DNA of 64,000 nt, taken from assembly GCA_047633175.1 (NCBI GenBank), contig JBLIEQ010000008.1, positions 1 to 64,000 of the forward strand, in the 5' to 3' direction. The DNA is from Motiliproteus sp047633175. Its GTDB lineage: Bacteria > Pseudomonadota > Gammaproteobacteria > Pseudomonadales > Balneatricaceae. This document shows, one piece after another, positions 1 through 8,089 of the stretch; within the stretch, counting starts at the first letter, position 1; each line of letters begins with the position of its first letter. The position numbers were made by a program, and so were the translations under genes. Under the pieces are notes generated by a model. It was not told where the DNA came from, did not search any database, and saw only the letters and a list, made by a program, of their open reading frames with translations.

Positions 1-11
1 TATGATTAGTC

Positions 12-93
12 ATGGTCCGTCTTACTCCCCTGTGATGTCTGTTTGCTCATTCATCATGGCTCATTTGAAGCCGATTGGAGTGAGGCGGACCAT
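12..93. repeat. Imperfect inverted repeat, possible miniature element
   Basis: A 17-base arm at 12-28 (beginning ATGGTCCG) is matched in inverted orientation at 77-93 (ending CGGACCAT) with two mismatches, leaving 48 bases between. The arms look like the ends of a miniature element or an old insertion sequence. I see no clear target duplication beside it and no reading frame inside. It lies next to the other repeat debris at 101-190. Confidence 0.45.
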
Positions 94-100
94 CCCATTA

Positions 101-188
101 GGTCTAACATCACAACAGTGGTTTTGTATAGAATTCTGAAATGTTAGACCTGACCCCGTAGTTTCCCTGGAATGTTAGACCTGACCCC
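101..188. repeat. Palindromic repeat, copy 1
   Basis: GGTCTAACAT at 101-110 pairs with ATGTTAGACC at 141-150, and a further AATGTTAGACCTGACCCC follows at 171-188. The first 57 bases recur almost unchanged at 662-717. Motifs of the form TTAGACCTGACCCC are, to my knowledge, common beside REP-type or IS200-like elements in marine gammaproteobacteria, but no transposase is visible here. Confidence 0.6.
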
Positions 189-365
189 TTGGTTTCCTAA
201 ACCACTCATAGGGGCTGAAAGTTGTGAAGCTAGTGTATTCACTGCTCCAAATACAGCTAAAGCTGATGAGTTCGGAGAATCTATAGTTGCAGCTGCTTTT
301 GATATAGAACCTGTAGTTTCAATAGCAGAAACTATATCATCAATTGTTTGAGAATTAACAGCCAT
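144..365 (-). CDS. Small AT-rich ORF, hypothetical, 3' end overwritten by repeat
   Basis: A 73-residue frame beginning MAVNSQTIDDIVSAIE. The first 55 or so residues are rich in Ala, Ser and Thr and could form an amphipathic helix. The last 15 or so are encoded by the repeat at 144-188, so the natural C-terminus has probably been lost. Base composition is clearly AT-richer than the main genome, and the frame lies between two copies of the same palindromic repeat. It follows a similar small gene at 378-569 on the same strand. I do not recognise the family. A small secreted peptide is imaginable given the neighbouring type I exporter fragment, but nothing proves it. Confidence 0.3.
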   Translation of the reverse strand: MAVNSQTIDDIVSAIETTGSISKAAATIDSPNSSALAVFGAVNTLASQLSAPMSGLGNQGVRSNIPGKLRGQV

Positions 366-377
366 AAATATTTCCTT

Positions 378-569
378 TTATTTTAAGTAATTAATAATAA
401 AATAAATATTAAAAATCATAATCAGAACAGTGCATATTCTGTCTGAGGTAAGGGAAAAGCTACTCCCCCACTCCACATATCCTTTTTTTACTAAGTAGTA
501 TTTTTTAAAAAATATCATTGATCCAGGAATAACAAGGAATAACAACAACATAATATAGTGGAAAGTCAT
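378..569 (-). CDS. Small predicted membrane protein, hypothetical
   Basis: A 63-residue frame with two hydrophobic stretches (about residues 3-20 and 44-61) separated by a short charged loop (FFKKYYLVKKG), consistent with a two-helix inner-membrane protein. It is AT-rich like its neighbour at 144-365, with only 12 bases between them. Together they form a small island bounded by two copies of the palindromic repeat. Small peptide plus small membrane protein next to an exporter is the layout of some bacteriocin and immunity pairs, but that is only a suggestion from context. Confidence 0.3.
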   Translation of the reverse strand: MTFHYIMLLLFLVIPGSMIFFKKYYLVKKGYVEWGSSFSLTSDRICTVLIMIFNIYFIINYLK

Positions 570-661
570 AATATTTACCTGTAAGTTTAAACCATTATTA
601 ACATTTAAATTTTAAATATTATATTACGGTAAATCGCTATTTACAGCGGGTCATAGGGGCA

Positions 662-717
662 GGTCTAACATCACAACAGTAGTTTTGTGTAGAATGCTGG
701 AATTTAGACCTGACCCC
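662..717. repeat. Palindromic repeat, copy 2
   Basis: This copy repeats the unit at 101-157: GGTCTAACATCACAACAGT, then a nearly identical middle, then TTAGACCTGACCCC. The two copies are direct repeats about 560 bases apart and enclose the AT-rich scrap. This copy ends where homology of the ABC exporter at 735-1514 stops, so its arrival probably broke that gene. Confidence 0.6.
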
Positions 718-734
718 TTGGTGCTCTTGGTGCT

Positions 735-1514
735 CCGCACCCGGGCGACCGTATTACCGACTTGCCGGCTGTTATAAAAAGAGATCGGCAAGCGCAGCAG
801 ATGGCTAAAGAGCTTTGAACCCAGGGTCACATCGACCCGGTTGGTCGTATGTGAAAACACATAGGTACGCAAGCCGTTTAAGATCACATCAAACAAGGAC
901 ACCACGATCAAACCAAAACAGAGCACATCGAGTGTGGTAAGCCCCTGATGCACTAATACTTTGTCGATAATCACCTGGAAAAAAAGCGGGGTAACTAACG
1001 CAAACAGCTGAATAAAAAAGGAGGCGACCAGAACCTGGATAAGAATTTTTTTGTACTTAATGATAGAGGGCACAAACCAGCTGATATCGAACTTACCGCT
1101 CATGCCCGGTATCACAGAACGGCGAGTCAGCATCAATAAGCGACCACTCCAGCGTTCAGAAAACTGGTCTTCGGTAAGCACCTCGGGTTTATTGGACTGA
1201 TCCTGAATTAACAACTTACCTTCACCAGCGCGCGCCACAATAAAATAGCTGCCGTTTTTATCTTCGGCGATGGCGGGTAAGGCAAGTTGTTCGAGTTTAT
1301 CGACGGAGGTGGTGACGACTTTCGCTTTTAACCGCAGATGACGCGCCGCTCGCACCAGCGCCGTTTCGTCTAACGGCTTATCGTGGGTACCAAACTGATG
1401 CTGTATTTGTGCGGAGTCTGCCGCGACCTGGTAAAAGCGGGCCACCATGATGAGACAAGACAGGCCTGTATCGACAGGCCTCTCATTTGAATTCGAGGGC
1501 AAAGCAACATCCAT
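735..1514 (-). pseudogene. Truncated type I secretion ABC exporter (HlyB family), 5' part only
   Basis: About 260 residues match the N-terminal half of HlyB-type RTX toxin exporters. A C39-like domain spans about residues 1-125, and the start of the membrane domain carries the family stretches FDISWFVPSIIKYKK, FALVTPLFFQVIIDKVLVH and GLRTYVFSHTTNRVD. The catalytic cysteine of true C39 peptidases is replaced (DTG where active enzymes have a Cys), as in exporters that bind the substrate without cleaving it. Homology ends after VGNTVARVR, where the palindromic repeat takes over. The remaining transmembrane helices and the whole ATPase domain are missing, so this fragment cannot export anything. 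The open frame runs on to 651 through repeat sequence. Confidence 0.8.
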
Positions 1515-1918
1515 TTAATTAAAGCCCTAGTCCGTAATGTCATTCCAACTCCCTGAAATGACGAAATAACCATAGCGATCGCAAGTCTACTTGTCAATAT
1601 ATCACTATCACTTTAATGCTCAGGCCATACCCTGATCTAAAACGTTACGGCCAGACCTATGGTCGCCTGTTTGAGGTGCCTGGGCGGGGCCGTTGTCAGT
1701 TCCCAACAACAACGGCATCCCTGCAGGCAGTGGTCAGGAGCGGCCTTAGCGTTTTTACTTTGTCGTAGTGCACAAATAAAGCTGACCGGCGGGGGCGCAT
1801 CATTTGATTGAAAAAAAATAATGCAGGATTAACGGCTAGCAACGACTAACTGGGATACAGCCTTTTTTTAGACATAAAAAAGCCCGCACATTGCGGGCTT
1901 TTTAACAAAGAGTCTTTA
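1515..1918. other. Intergenic region without a recognisable gene
   Basis: About 400 bases between the exporter fragment and prfC. I see no convincing frame. At 1841-1862 the sequence ends in CTAACTGGGATACAGCC, which resembles the terminal repeat of the miniature elements at 19689-19821 and 24346-24840, but no matching left end was found. The prfC terminator lies at 1876-1903. Confidence 0.5.
1876..1903 (-). terminator. Rho-independent terminator of prfC
   Basis: AAAAAAGCCCGCA, a two-base loop and TGCGGGCTTTTT form a GC-rich stem flanked by A and T runs. It lies 16 bases beyond the prfC stop codon and is suitably placed for minus-strand transcription. The flanking A and T tracts would let it work in both directions. 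Confidence 0.85.
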
Positions 1919-3499
1919 TTAGTGTTCGCGGGTCGCGCGAAACTTGATATCGGGCCAGCGCTCTTCGGTTAAGGATAAGTTAACCCGGCTCGGCGCCAGG
2001 TAAGTCAACAGGCCACCGCCATCCAGCGCGAGATTATCGTGCCCCTTACGCTTGAACTCCTCGAGCATCTTGTCATCAGCACACTCGACCCAGCGCGCGG
2101 TATGTACCGATACCGGCTCATAGAGACAGTCTACCTTGTATTCATCTTTGAGCCGGAACACCACCACCTCAAACTGCAGCTGACCCACGGCACCCAGTAC
2201 CAGGCTGTTGTTTTTCATCGGCATAAACAGCTGTACCGCACCCTCTTCGGACAACTGCTGCAGGCCTTTCTGCAGCTGCTTCATCTTCAAGGGATCGAGC
2301 GGCCTTACCGCTTGAAACATCTCCGGTGCGAAGTGAGGAATACCGGTATATTTGAGCACTTCCCCCTCGGTAAAGGTATCGCCGATCTGGATGGTACCGT
2401 GGTTATGCAGGCCGATAATATCGCCAGACCAGGCCTGCTCCACACTGGAGCGATCCCCTGCCAGGAAGGTGACCGCATCGGCGATCCTGACATCTTTACC
2501 GATCCGGCAATGGCGCATCTTCATCCCCTGTGAATAGCTCCCCGAACAGATCCGCATAAAGGCGATACGGTCACGGTGCTTGGGATCCATATTGGCCTGG
2601 ATCTTAAAGATAAACCCAGAAAACTTGTCCTCATCTGCCGCCACTTCACGCGCCTGGGTGGCACGGGCAATCGGCGCGGGCGCCCACTCTACGAAGTCAT
2701 TGAGCATCTCCCGCACACCAAAGTTACCCAGCGCGGTTCCGAAGAACACCGGGGTCATCTTGCCTGCCAGGAACGCCGCCTGATCGTAGGTATGACTGGC
2801 ACCGCGGACCAACTCGATCTCTTCACAGAAACGCTCATACAGATCACCCAGATAGGCGCGCGCCTCATCGCTGTCCAATCCCTGGATCTGCTCATCATCA
2901 TGCAGCAGGCTGCCCTGGCCCTGCTTATACTTTACGATCACATCGGTATAGAGGTTATAGACACCCTGAAACTGCCGGCCCATATCGATCGGCCAGTTGA
3001 TCGGCGCGGCCTGTATCTTCAATACCGCCTCGATCTCGTCCAGCAGATCGATGGGGTCACGGATATCACGGTCCATCTTATTGACGAAGGAGAAGATGGG
3101 CGTATCCCGCAGCCGGCAGACATCCATCAATTTGATCGTGCGCGCCTCGACGCCCTTGGCACCATCGACCACCATCAAGGCCGAATCCACCGCCGTCAGC
3201 GTCCGGTAGGTATCCTCAGAGAAGTCTTCGTGACCGGGAGTATCCAGCAGATTCACGGTGCGATCGTTATAGGGGAATTGCATCACCGAGGAGGTGATCG
3301 AGATCCCCCGCTCCTGCTCCATCGACATCCAGTCCGAGGTGGCATGACGATCGCTCTTACGCCCCTTTACTGTACCGGCCTTCTGGATTAGCTGACCGAG
3401 CAGCAGCAGCTTCTCAGTAATGGTGGTCTTACCGGCATCCGGGTGGGAGATAATGGCGAAAGTGCGCCTGTGAGCGACCTGCTTCGAAACTTTAGACAT
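1919..3499 (-). CDS. prfC: Peptide chain release factor 3
   Basis: A translational GTPase that removes RF1 and RF2 from the ribosome after peptide release. The 526 residues match the usual RF3 length of about 527-530. The GTP-binding elements are in order: P-loop SHPDAGKT at residues 18-25, the switch region ERGISITSSVMQFPY, the G3 motif DTPGHEDFSEDTYR, and NKMDRD for guanine recognition. SHPDAGKT together with the SEDTYR extension is typical of RF3 and separates it from EF-G. The gene is monocistronic, with a strong terminator directly downstream. Confidence 0.97.
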   Translation of the reverse strand: MSKVSKQVAHRRTFAIISHPDAGKTTITEKLLLLGQLIQKAGTVKGRKSDRHATSDWMSMEQERGISITSSVMQFPYNDRTVNLLDTPGHEDFSEDTYRTLTAVDSALMVVDGAKGVEARTIKLMDVCRLRDTPIFSFVNKMDRDIRDPIDLLDEIEAVLKIQAAPINWPIDMGRQFQGVYNLYTDVIVKYKQGQGSLLHDDEQIQGLDSDEARAYLGDLYERFCEEIELVRGASHTYDQAAFLAGKMTPVFFGTALGNFGVREMLNDFVEWAPAPIARATQAREVAADEDKFSGFIFKIQANMDPKHRDRIAFMRICSGSYSQGMKMRHCRIGKDVRIADAVTFLAGDRSSVEQAWSGDIIGLHNHGTIQIGDTFTEGEVLKYTGIPHFAPEMFQAVRPLDPLKMKQLQKGLQQLSEEGAVQLFMPMKNNSLVLGAVGQLQFEVVVFRLKDEYKVDCLYEPVSVHTARWVECADDKMLEEFKRKGHDNLALDGGGLLTYLAPSRVNLSLTEERWPDIKFRATREH

Positions 3500-3612
3500 A
3501 GCAACTTCTACGTTAGACCTGACAAAACGGCTGAAAACACCAGCGCGAAAAAATGGCCTGTAGTATAACGCGTCAACAGCCAGACTGCAGCAGGGCAGAC
3601 TGTCGTGTTTTT

Positions 3613-3777
3613 TGTAGGTTAGGCTTTAGCCTGACGACCACAGCATCCTGACAGCCTTGCCGGACTGCTTTCTACCTACAAAAACGACCTACAAGGGGGA
3701 CTTCTTTTGTGGGATAGGCTTCAGCCTGACGATGAAAGCGCTCTGCTAGCCTTGTCGGACTAAAGTCCGACCTACAA
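3613..3777. repeat. Intergenic palindromic repeats (family A), two units
   Basis: Unit one begins TGTAGGTTAGGCTTTAGCC at 3613. Unit two ends with the perfect palindrome GTCGGACTAAAGTCCGAC followed by CTACA at 3754-3776. Related units occur at 12152-12242, 25241-25337 and 37998-38123. They behave like REP or BIME sequences: extragenic, able to fold into hairpins, and placed between gene ends. Here the repeat overlaps the last codons and stop of rimI. Confidence 0.65.
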
Positions 3778-4227
3778 AGTGTTCCGCATCACGATCGCAT
3801 GCTCGGGCACGGCGCCATCGCGATAGTAATTTTTGCGCAACCCTACCGACTCAAAACCGCACTTGAGGTACAGCGCTCGGGCCGCGGCATTCGACTCACG
3901 TACTTCAAGAAACAGCTCTTCGGCCTGCACGCGATGCAAGCGCTCAAACAACGGCGCTAACAATCGCCGACCGATGCCGCGGCCTTGCCGGCTTGGGTCG
4001 ACCCCGATGGTCAAAAGATCGGCCACACCGCCTCCCTGACTCGCGACCAGATAACCGACCAGAGTGTCTTGCTGCACCGCCACCCACAGCCAGCGGTCGC
4101 CAAGCAGACTGCTCTGCAGCTGCGTCAGACTCCAGGGGGTGTTGAATAAGCGGCTCTCAAGGAGCGCGATTTGTTCCAGGTCTGCAGCAACCGCGACCCT
4201 GATGCTCGGCGGCCTCTCAGTGTCCAA
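3772..4227 (-). CDS. rimI: Ribosomal protein bS18 alanine N-acetyltransferase
   Basis: A GNAT-fold acetyltransferase of 151 residues, the normal RimI length. It transfers acetyl from acetyl-CoA to the N-terminal alanine of ribosomal protein S18. The acetyl-CoA loop is GVDPSRQGRGIGRRLL, followed by the typical LFLEVRESNAAARALYLKCGF stretch that defines RimI. Its start overlaps the end of the holD-like gene by 11 bases, the holD-rimI arrangement known from enterobacteria and pseudomonads. The final TTG-TAG codons are part of the adjacent family A repeat, so the repeat seems to supply the stop. Confidence 0.93.
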   Translation of the reverse strand: MDTERPPSIRVAVAADLEQIALLESRLFNTPWSLTQLQSSLLGDRWLWVAVQQDTLVGYLVASQGGGVADLLTIGVDPSRQGRGIGRRLLAPLFERLHRVQAEELFLEVRESNAAARALYLKCGFESVGLRKNYYRDGAVPEHAIVMRNTL

Positions 4228-5173
4228 CCGGCAGCTTCCGCAGCGGCTGCAGCTGCCGCCAGAGCTCCGCCTTAAGACCGGGCAGGCGCAACACCTCGTT
4301 GAGGCCGTGGCAGCAGAGTGCGGATCGACCCTGATGCTCGATCAACTGCCCAGAAGCTGCCGGCTGCGCGGCGGGCAACAGATACCTCTGGGTACTTTCC
4401 CCCATCAACAGCAGCACGCGATGCGAGGTCTGCAGCACGCCTGCCAGCGCGACTTCTAGGGCATGCCTGGCGATCGCTTCGGATTGATCGAAGCGAGCCC
4501 GGGGATCCAGCGGCCATTGGAATTCATGCAGACCGCCGGACAGCTGCGCGCTGCCACCCAAACCCACTGCCGCGACGATCGCATTCAGCAACCGCTGATG
4601 CTCAGCGCTCCAGACCTGCGCGTTGCGGGTCGGCAGATCGGTTATCACCAAGCAGTCGCTGTAACTGACCATCGCCAGTCTGAAGTGCGGTACGGCCTTG
4701 GATCTGGACGAGGGCAATGCGGCTGGGTCGGTGGAGATGGCGGTGGCTGTCGTAGCCACCGCCAATGCGGGACTGGCGCTAGGCTTGACGACCACAGCAT
4801 CGACTGCAGCCTCGACGACAGCGTCCGCCGCCTGGTGCTCAGGCGCAGCCGCTGCGGGTAACACCGGTGGTTCAGCCGACTGTGCGGGCTGAACCGGGGC
4901 CGCCGCGCTTGTCCCCTGCACCAGTTGCCGTAAGGGCGCGCCATGCGTGGCCGGACGGACCGACGCCGTGGTCAGGTCGGCAGCGACTGCCGGCTTCGAT
5001 CCGGACGACTCGGGTGCCGCGGCCTGCCAGTGCCAGGCTGGCGAGGCGGCGGCGCCCGGCAGCACCTGTCGTGGCAACCAGAGCGTCACCCCCATCGCCG
5101 CCAGATATTGCTGTCGTAGCTGTTCTGACTGGTGCTGTTCTGACTGGAACTGTTCTGACTGGGTATGGATCAT
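4217..5173 (-). CDS. DNA polymerase III psi subunit-like protein (HolD-like), extended
   Basis: A 318-residue protein, far longer than E. coli HolD (137). Residues 22-40 (RQQYLAAMGVTLWLPRQ) match the helix that opens psi-type proteins. The middle, about residues 45-165, is low-complexity Ala/Pro/Val linker. The C-terminal third carries LLLMGESTQRYLLP and ends with LRLPGLKAELWRQL, as in pseudomonad HolD-like proteins encoded before rimI. Psi links the clamp loader to single-strand-binding protein. Residues 4-18 are built from a 15-base tandem repeat. The role is inferred from the ends of the protein and from location; the linker shows no similarity I recognise. Confidence 0.7.
   Translation of the reverse strand: MIHTQSEQFQSEQHQSEQLRQQYLAAMGVTLWLPRQVLPGAAASPAWHWQAAAPESSGSKPAVAADLTTASVRPATHGAPLRQLVQGTSAAAPVQPAQSAEPPVLPAAAAPEHQAADAVVEAAVDAVVVKPSASPALAVATTATAISTDPAALPSSRSKAVPHFRLAMVSYSDCLVITDLPTRNAQVWSAEHQRLLNAIVAAVGLGGSAQLSGGLHEFQWPLDPRARFDQSEAIARHALEVALAGVLQTSHRVLLLMGESTQRYLLPAAQPAASGQLIEHQGRSALCCHGLNEVLRLPGLKAELWRQLQPLRKLPVGH
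5120..5164. repeat. 15-base tandem repeat inside the holD-like gene
   Basis: Three consecutive copies of CTGTTCTGACTGGNN encode QSEQ-type units near the N-terminus of the minus-strand holD-like protein (QSEQFQSEQHQSEQ). The unit is a multiple of three, so copy-number change would keep the frame. Confidence 0.8.
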
Positions 5174-5184
5174 CCTTTAATAAC

Positions 5185-6723
5185 CTAAACCTGCGGGTGG
5201 GGTTTTTTCACATGCGACAACAACAGATTCGCGGCATTGAGATAGGCCCTGGCCGAGGCGATCACGATATCCGTATCGGCACCCAGGCCATTCACAATCC
5301 GTCCGCCTTTCTCCAGGCGTACGGTGACCTCGCCCTGGGAGTCGGTACCGCTGGTGATCGCATTGACCGAGTACAGCGACAGGCTGGCGTCGGTGTGTAC
5401 GATACTCTCGATCGCCTTATAAGCCGCATCGACCGGACCACTGCCTGTAGAGGTGGCGCTGATCTCGACGCTGTCGACCATCACCACGACCTCAGCCACC
5501 GGTGTTTCACCGGTCTGTGAGGTCACCTTCAATGAACTCAGGCGAAACTTTTCATTAATCGCCTCGCTGCGGGCACCCGAAACCAGGGCCTGCAGATCTT
5601 CATCGAAGATCTCGTGCTTCTTATCGGCCAGATCCTTAAACCGGGCGAAGGTGGCATTAAGTTCGGCATCAGTATCGAAACTAATCCCCAGGTCGTCCAG
5701 ACGGGCACGGAAGGCCGCCCGGCCGGAGTGTTTACCCAGCACCATCTTGTTGGCATTCCAGCCCACATCCTGGGCGGTCATAATCTCGTAGGTTTCGCGG
5801 TTCTTAAGCATTCCGTCCTGGTGGATACCCGACTCATGCGCAAAGGCATTAGCCCCGACAATCGCCTTATTGGGCTGCACCGGAAAGCCGGTCACCCCCG
5901 ATACCAACCGCGAACAGGGCACGATCTGGGTAGCATCGATGCCCGTTTCCAGGCCGAGGATATCCTTGCGGGTCCGCAGCGCCATGACCACCTCTTCCAG
6001 TGAGGCATTACCGGCCCGTTCGCCCAGGCCATTGATCGTACACTCTATCTGTCGTGCGCCATTACTCACGGCCGCCAGCGAGTTGGCCACGGCCAGACCC
6101 AGATCGTTATGGCAGTGCACCGAGAATACCGCCTTGTCCGCATTGGGAACCCGTGCAATCAGCTGGGCAAGGGTACGTCCAAACTCCTCGGGTACCGCGT
6201 AGCCAACGGTATCGGGGATATTGATGGTGCGCGCCCCGGCATCGATCACCTGTTCGATAATCCGGCACATAAAATCCAGATCGGAACGGCTGGCATCTTC
6301 GAGCGAAAACTCGACATCGTCGATCAGATTACGCGCCCGCTTAACCGCATAGACCGCCTGCTCCACGACCTGATCAGGCTGCATCTGCAGCTTGTATTTC
6401 ATATGGATCGGCGAGGTGGCGATAAAGGTGTGGATTCGGCCAGAGTTGGCGTTGGCCAGCGCCTCGCCTGCACGATCAATATCCAGATCCAGGGCACGAG
6501 ACAGGCTGCAGACGGTGCTGTCTTTGATGGTATCGGCGATCAGCTTTACCGCCGCGAAGTCTCCGGGACTGGCGACCGCAAAACCGGCTTCGATCACATC
6601 GACGCGCATCTTTTCCAGCGCCTTGGCGATCCGTAGCTTTTCGTCACGGGTCATGGAGGCACCCGGGCTCTGCTCGCCGTCACGCAGGGTGGTATCAAAA
6701 ATTATAACGCGATTAGTGCTCAT
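5185..6723 (-). CDS. leuA: 2-isopropylmalate synthase
   Basis: Condenses acetyl-CoA with 2-oxoisovalerate in the first committed step of leucine synthesis. It has 512 residues, normal for the shorter bacterial LeuA form. The HMG-CoA lyase-like barrel starts with DTTLRDGEQSPGASM (residues 10-24), which includes the metal-binding Asp. The metal-binding HxH is in SVHCHNDLGLAVANS. NGLGERAGNASLEEV is the second family signature. The C-terminal 120 or so residues form the leucine-binding regulatory domain, with LYSVNAITSGTDSQGEVTV. No leader peptide or attenuator was noticed upstream. The start lies about 175 bases from the divergent PatB-type gene. Confidence 0.96.
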   Translation of the reverse strand: MSTNRVIIFDTTLRDGEQSPGASMTRDEKLRIAKALEKMRVDVIEAGFAVASPGDFAAVKLIADTIKDSTVCSLSRALDLDIDRAGEALANANSGRIHTFIATSPIHMKYKLQMQPDQVVEQAVYAVKRARNLIDDVEFSLEDASRSDLDFMCRIIEQVIDAGARTINIPDTVGYAVPEEFGRTLAQLIARVPNADKAVFSVHCHNDLGLAVANSLAAVSNGARQIECTINGLGERAGNASLEEVVMALRTRKDILGLETGIDATQIVPCSRLVSGVTGFPVQPNKAIVGANAFAHESGIHQDGMLKNRETYEIMTAQDVGWNANKMVLGKHSGRAAFRARLDDLGISFDTDAELNATFARFKDLADKKHEIFDEDLQALVSGARSEAINEKFRLSSLKVTSQTGETPVAEVVVMVDSVEISATSTGSGPVDAAYKAIESIVHTDASLSLYSVNAITSGTDSQGEVTVRLEKGGRIVNGLGADTDIVIASARAYLNAANLLLSHVKKPHPQV

Positions 6724-6898
6724 GCTGTGGCTCCGCCGGACCTGAAACTGAGGCCCGAAATCGATAAATTGAGGGGGAACAGAGGTATAAATGACAAAAA
6801 TAAGAGAGGTTGACCGACAATGGGCTCAATATTACCGCTTAAATAGTCTATTGCAAGCCTATACACTGCCCTCATCTTGTATAGAGCGGAGCCCGACC

Positions 6899-8053
6899 AT
6901 GATTCCAGCAAACCCCAGCCTGTCAGACTTTGATACCGAAGTAGATCGCACCCGTACGTCCAGTCAAAAATGGGACAAGTATGGCGCGCGCGATATCCTG
7001 CCGATGTGGGTGGCCGATACCGATTTTAGCTCTCCGCCCGCCATCATCGACGCCCTGCAGCAACGGGTCGAACACGGGGTGTTCGGCTACACTCAGACAC
7101 CGGCCGAACTGACCGAGGTCGTGCTGGAGCGACTGCAGCGCCTGTATGGCTGGAAGGTCGAGGCCGAAGCCCTGGTCTGGCTGCCCGGACTGGTTTGCGG
7201 GCTGCATCTGGCCTGTCGCAGCGTCGGCGAATCGGGTTCCGCAGTGGTCGCCCCCAAACCGATCTACCCGCCCTTCATGACCGCGCCGGGGTTATCCGAC
7301 CGGACGCTGATCAGCGTGCCTCTATGTCAGGATGAGCTGCGCTGGGTGATCGATTTTGATGCCCTGGAGTCAGCCATCACCGCCAACACTCGGTTGCTGT
7401 TGTTTTGTAACCCGCAGAACCCTGGAGGCAGCGTCTACCGGCGCGACGAACTGCAGCGGCTGCTGACGATCTGCCACCGCCATCAGCTGGTGCTCTGCTC
7501 TGACGAAGTCCATTGTGACCTGCTGCTCGAACCTGGCGTCGAGCACCTTCCTGCGGCAGCCCTCGACCATCCGGCCGCACAACAGAGCATCACCCTGATG
7601 GCACCGAGTAAGACCTTCAATATTGCCGGCCTTGGCTGCTCGTTAGCGATCATTCCCGATCCCCAGCTACGCCAGCAGTTTAAGCGGGTGCAACGCGGCA
7701 TCGTGCCGGACGTTAATCTGCTCGGCTATACCGCCACCCTCGCGGCTTACCGCGATGGCGATGAATGGAATCGCCAGCAATGCGACTACCTGCGTCACAA
7801 CCGCGACTACCTGCTGCGTGAAATCAACGCGATCGACGGCCTCAGGCTCGACCCCTTCGACGCCACCTACTTGGCCTGGATCGATGTCTCGGCACTGCAA
7901 CTGGAGAATCCAGCCGCGTTCTTCGAGCAGGCCGGGGTCGGCATGTCGCCGGGTGCTGACTTTGGCGACCGCCGTTTTATGCGAATGAACTTCGGCTGCA
8001 CCCGCAGCACCCTGGAAGAGGCCGTGCGGCGTATACGCCTGGCGCTGGTTTAA
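6899..8053 (+). CDS. patB: PatB/MalY-type cystathionine beta-lyase (PLP enzyme)
   Basis: A fold-type I PLP enzyme of 384 residues, taken from the ATG at 6899. An in-frame extension to 6791 adds 36 residues without family similarity. The N-terminal signature ILPMWVADTDFSSPPAIIDAL and EHGVFGY are typical of the MalY/PatB group, which cleaves C-S bonds of cystathionine or cysteine to give pyruvate, ammonia and a thiol. The cofactor lysine is Lys238 in APSKTFNIAGLG. NPQNPGGSVY and SDEVHCDLL are the PLP-contact motifs. It is divergent from leuA and stands alone. Whether its main role is methionine synthesis or cysteine desulfhydration cannot be told from sequence. Confidence 0.88.
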   Translation: MIPANPSLSDFDTEVDRTRTSSQKWDKYGARDILPMWVADTDFSSPPAIIDALQQRVEHGVFGYTQTPAELTEVVLERLQRLYGWKVEAEALVWLPGLVCGLHLACRSVGESGSAVVAPKPIYPPFMTAPGLSDRTLISVPLCQDELRWVIDFDALESAITANTRLLLFCNPQNPGGSVYRRDELQRLLTICHRHQLVLCSDEVHCDLLLEPGVEHLPAAALDHPAAQQSITLMAPSKTFNIAGLGCSLAIIPDPQLRQQFKRVQRGIVPDVNLLGYTATLAAYRDGDEWNRQQCDYLRHNRDYLLREINAIDGLRLDPFDATYLAWIDVSALQLENPAAFFEQAGVGMSPGADFGDRRFMRMNFGCTRSTLEEAVRRIRLALV

Positions 8054-8089
8054 ATAAAACAGGGTAGCCAAACCCGGTTGCCCGATCGT

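Noticed and set aside
2039..3391. Long plus-strand open frames opposite prfC
   Set aside because: They are antisense frames of a well-defined RF3 gene, with no family similarity and composition explained by its codons.
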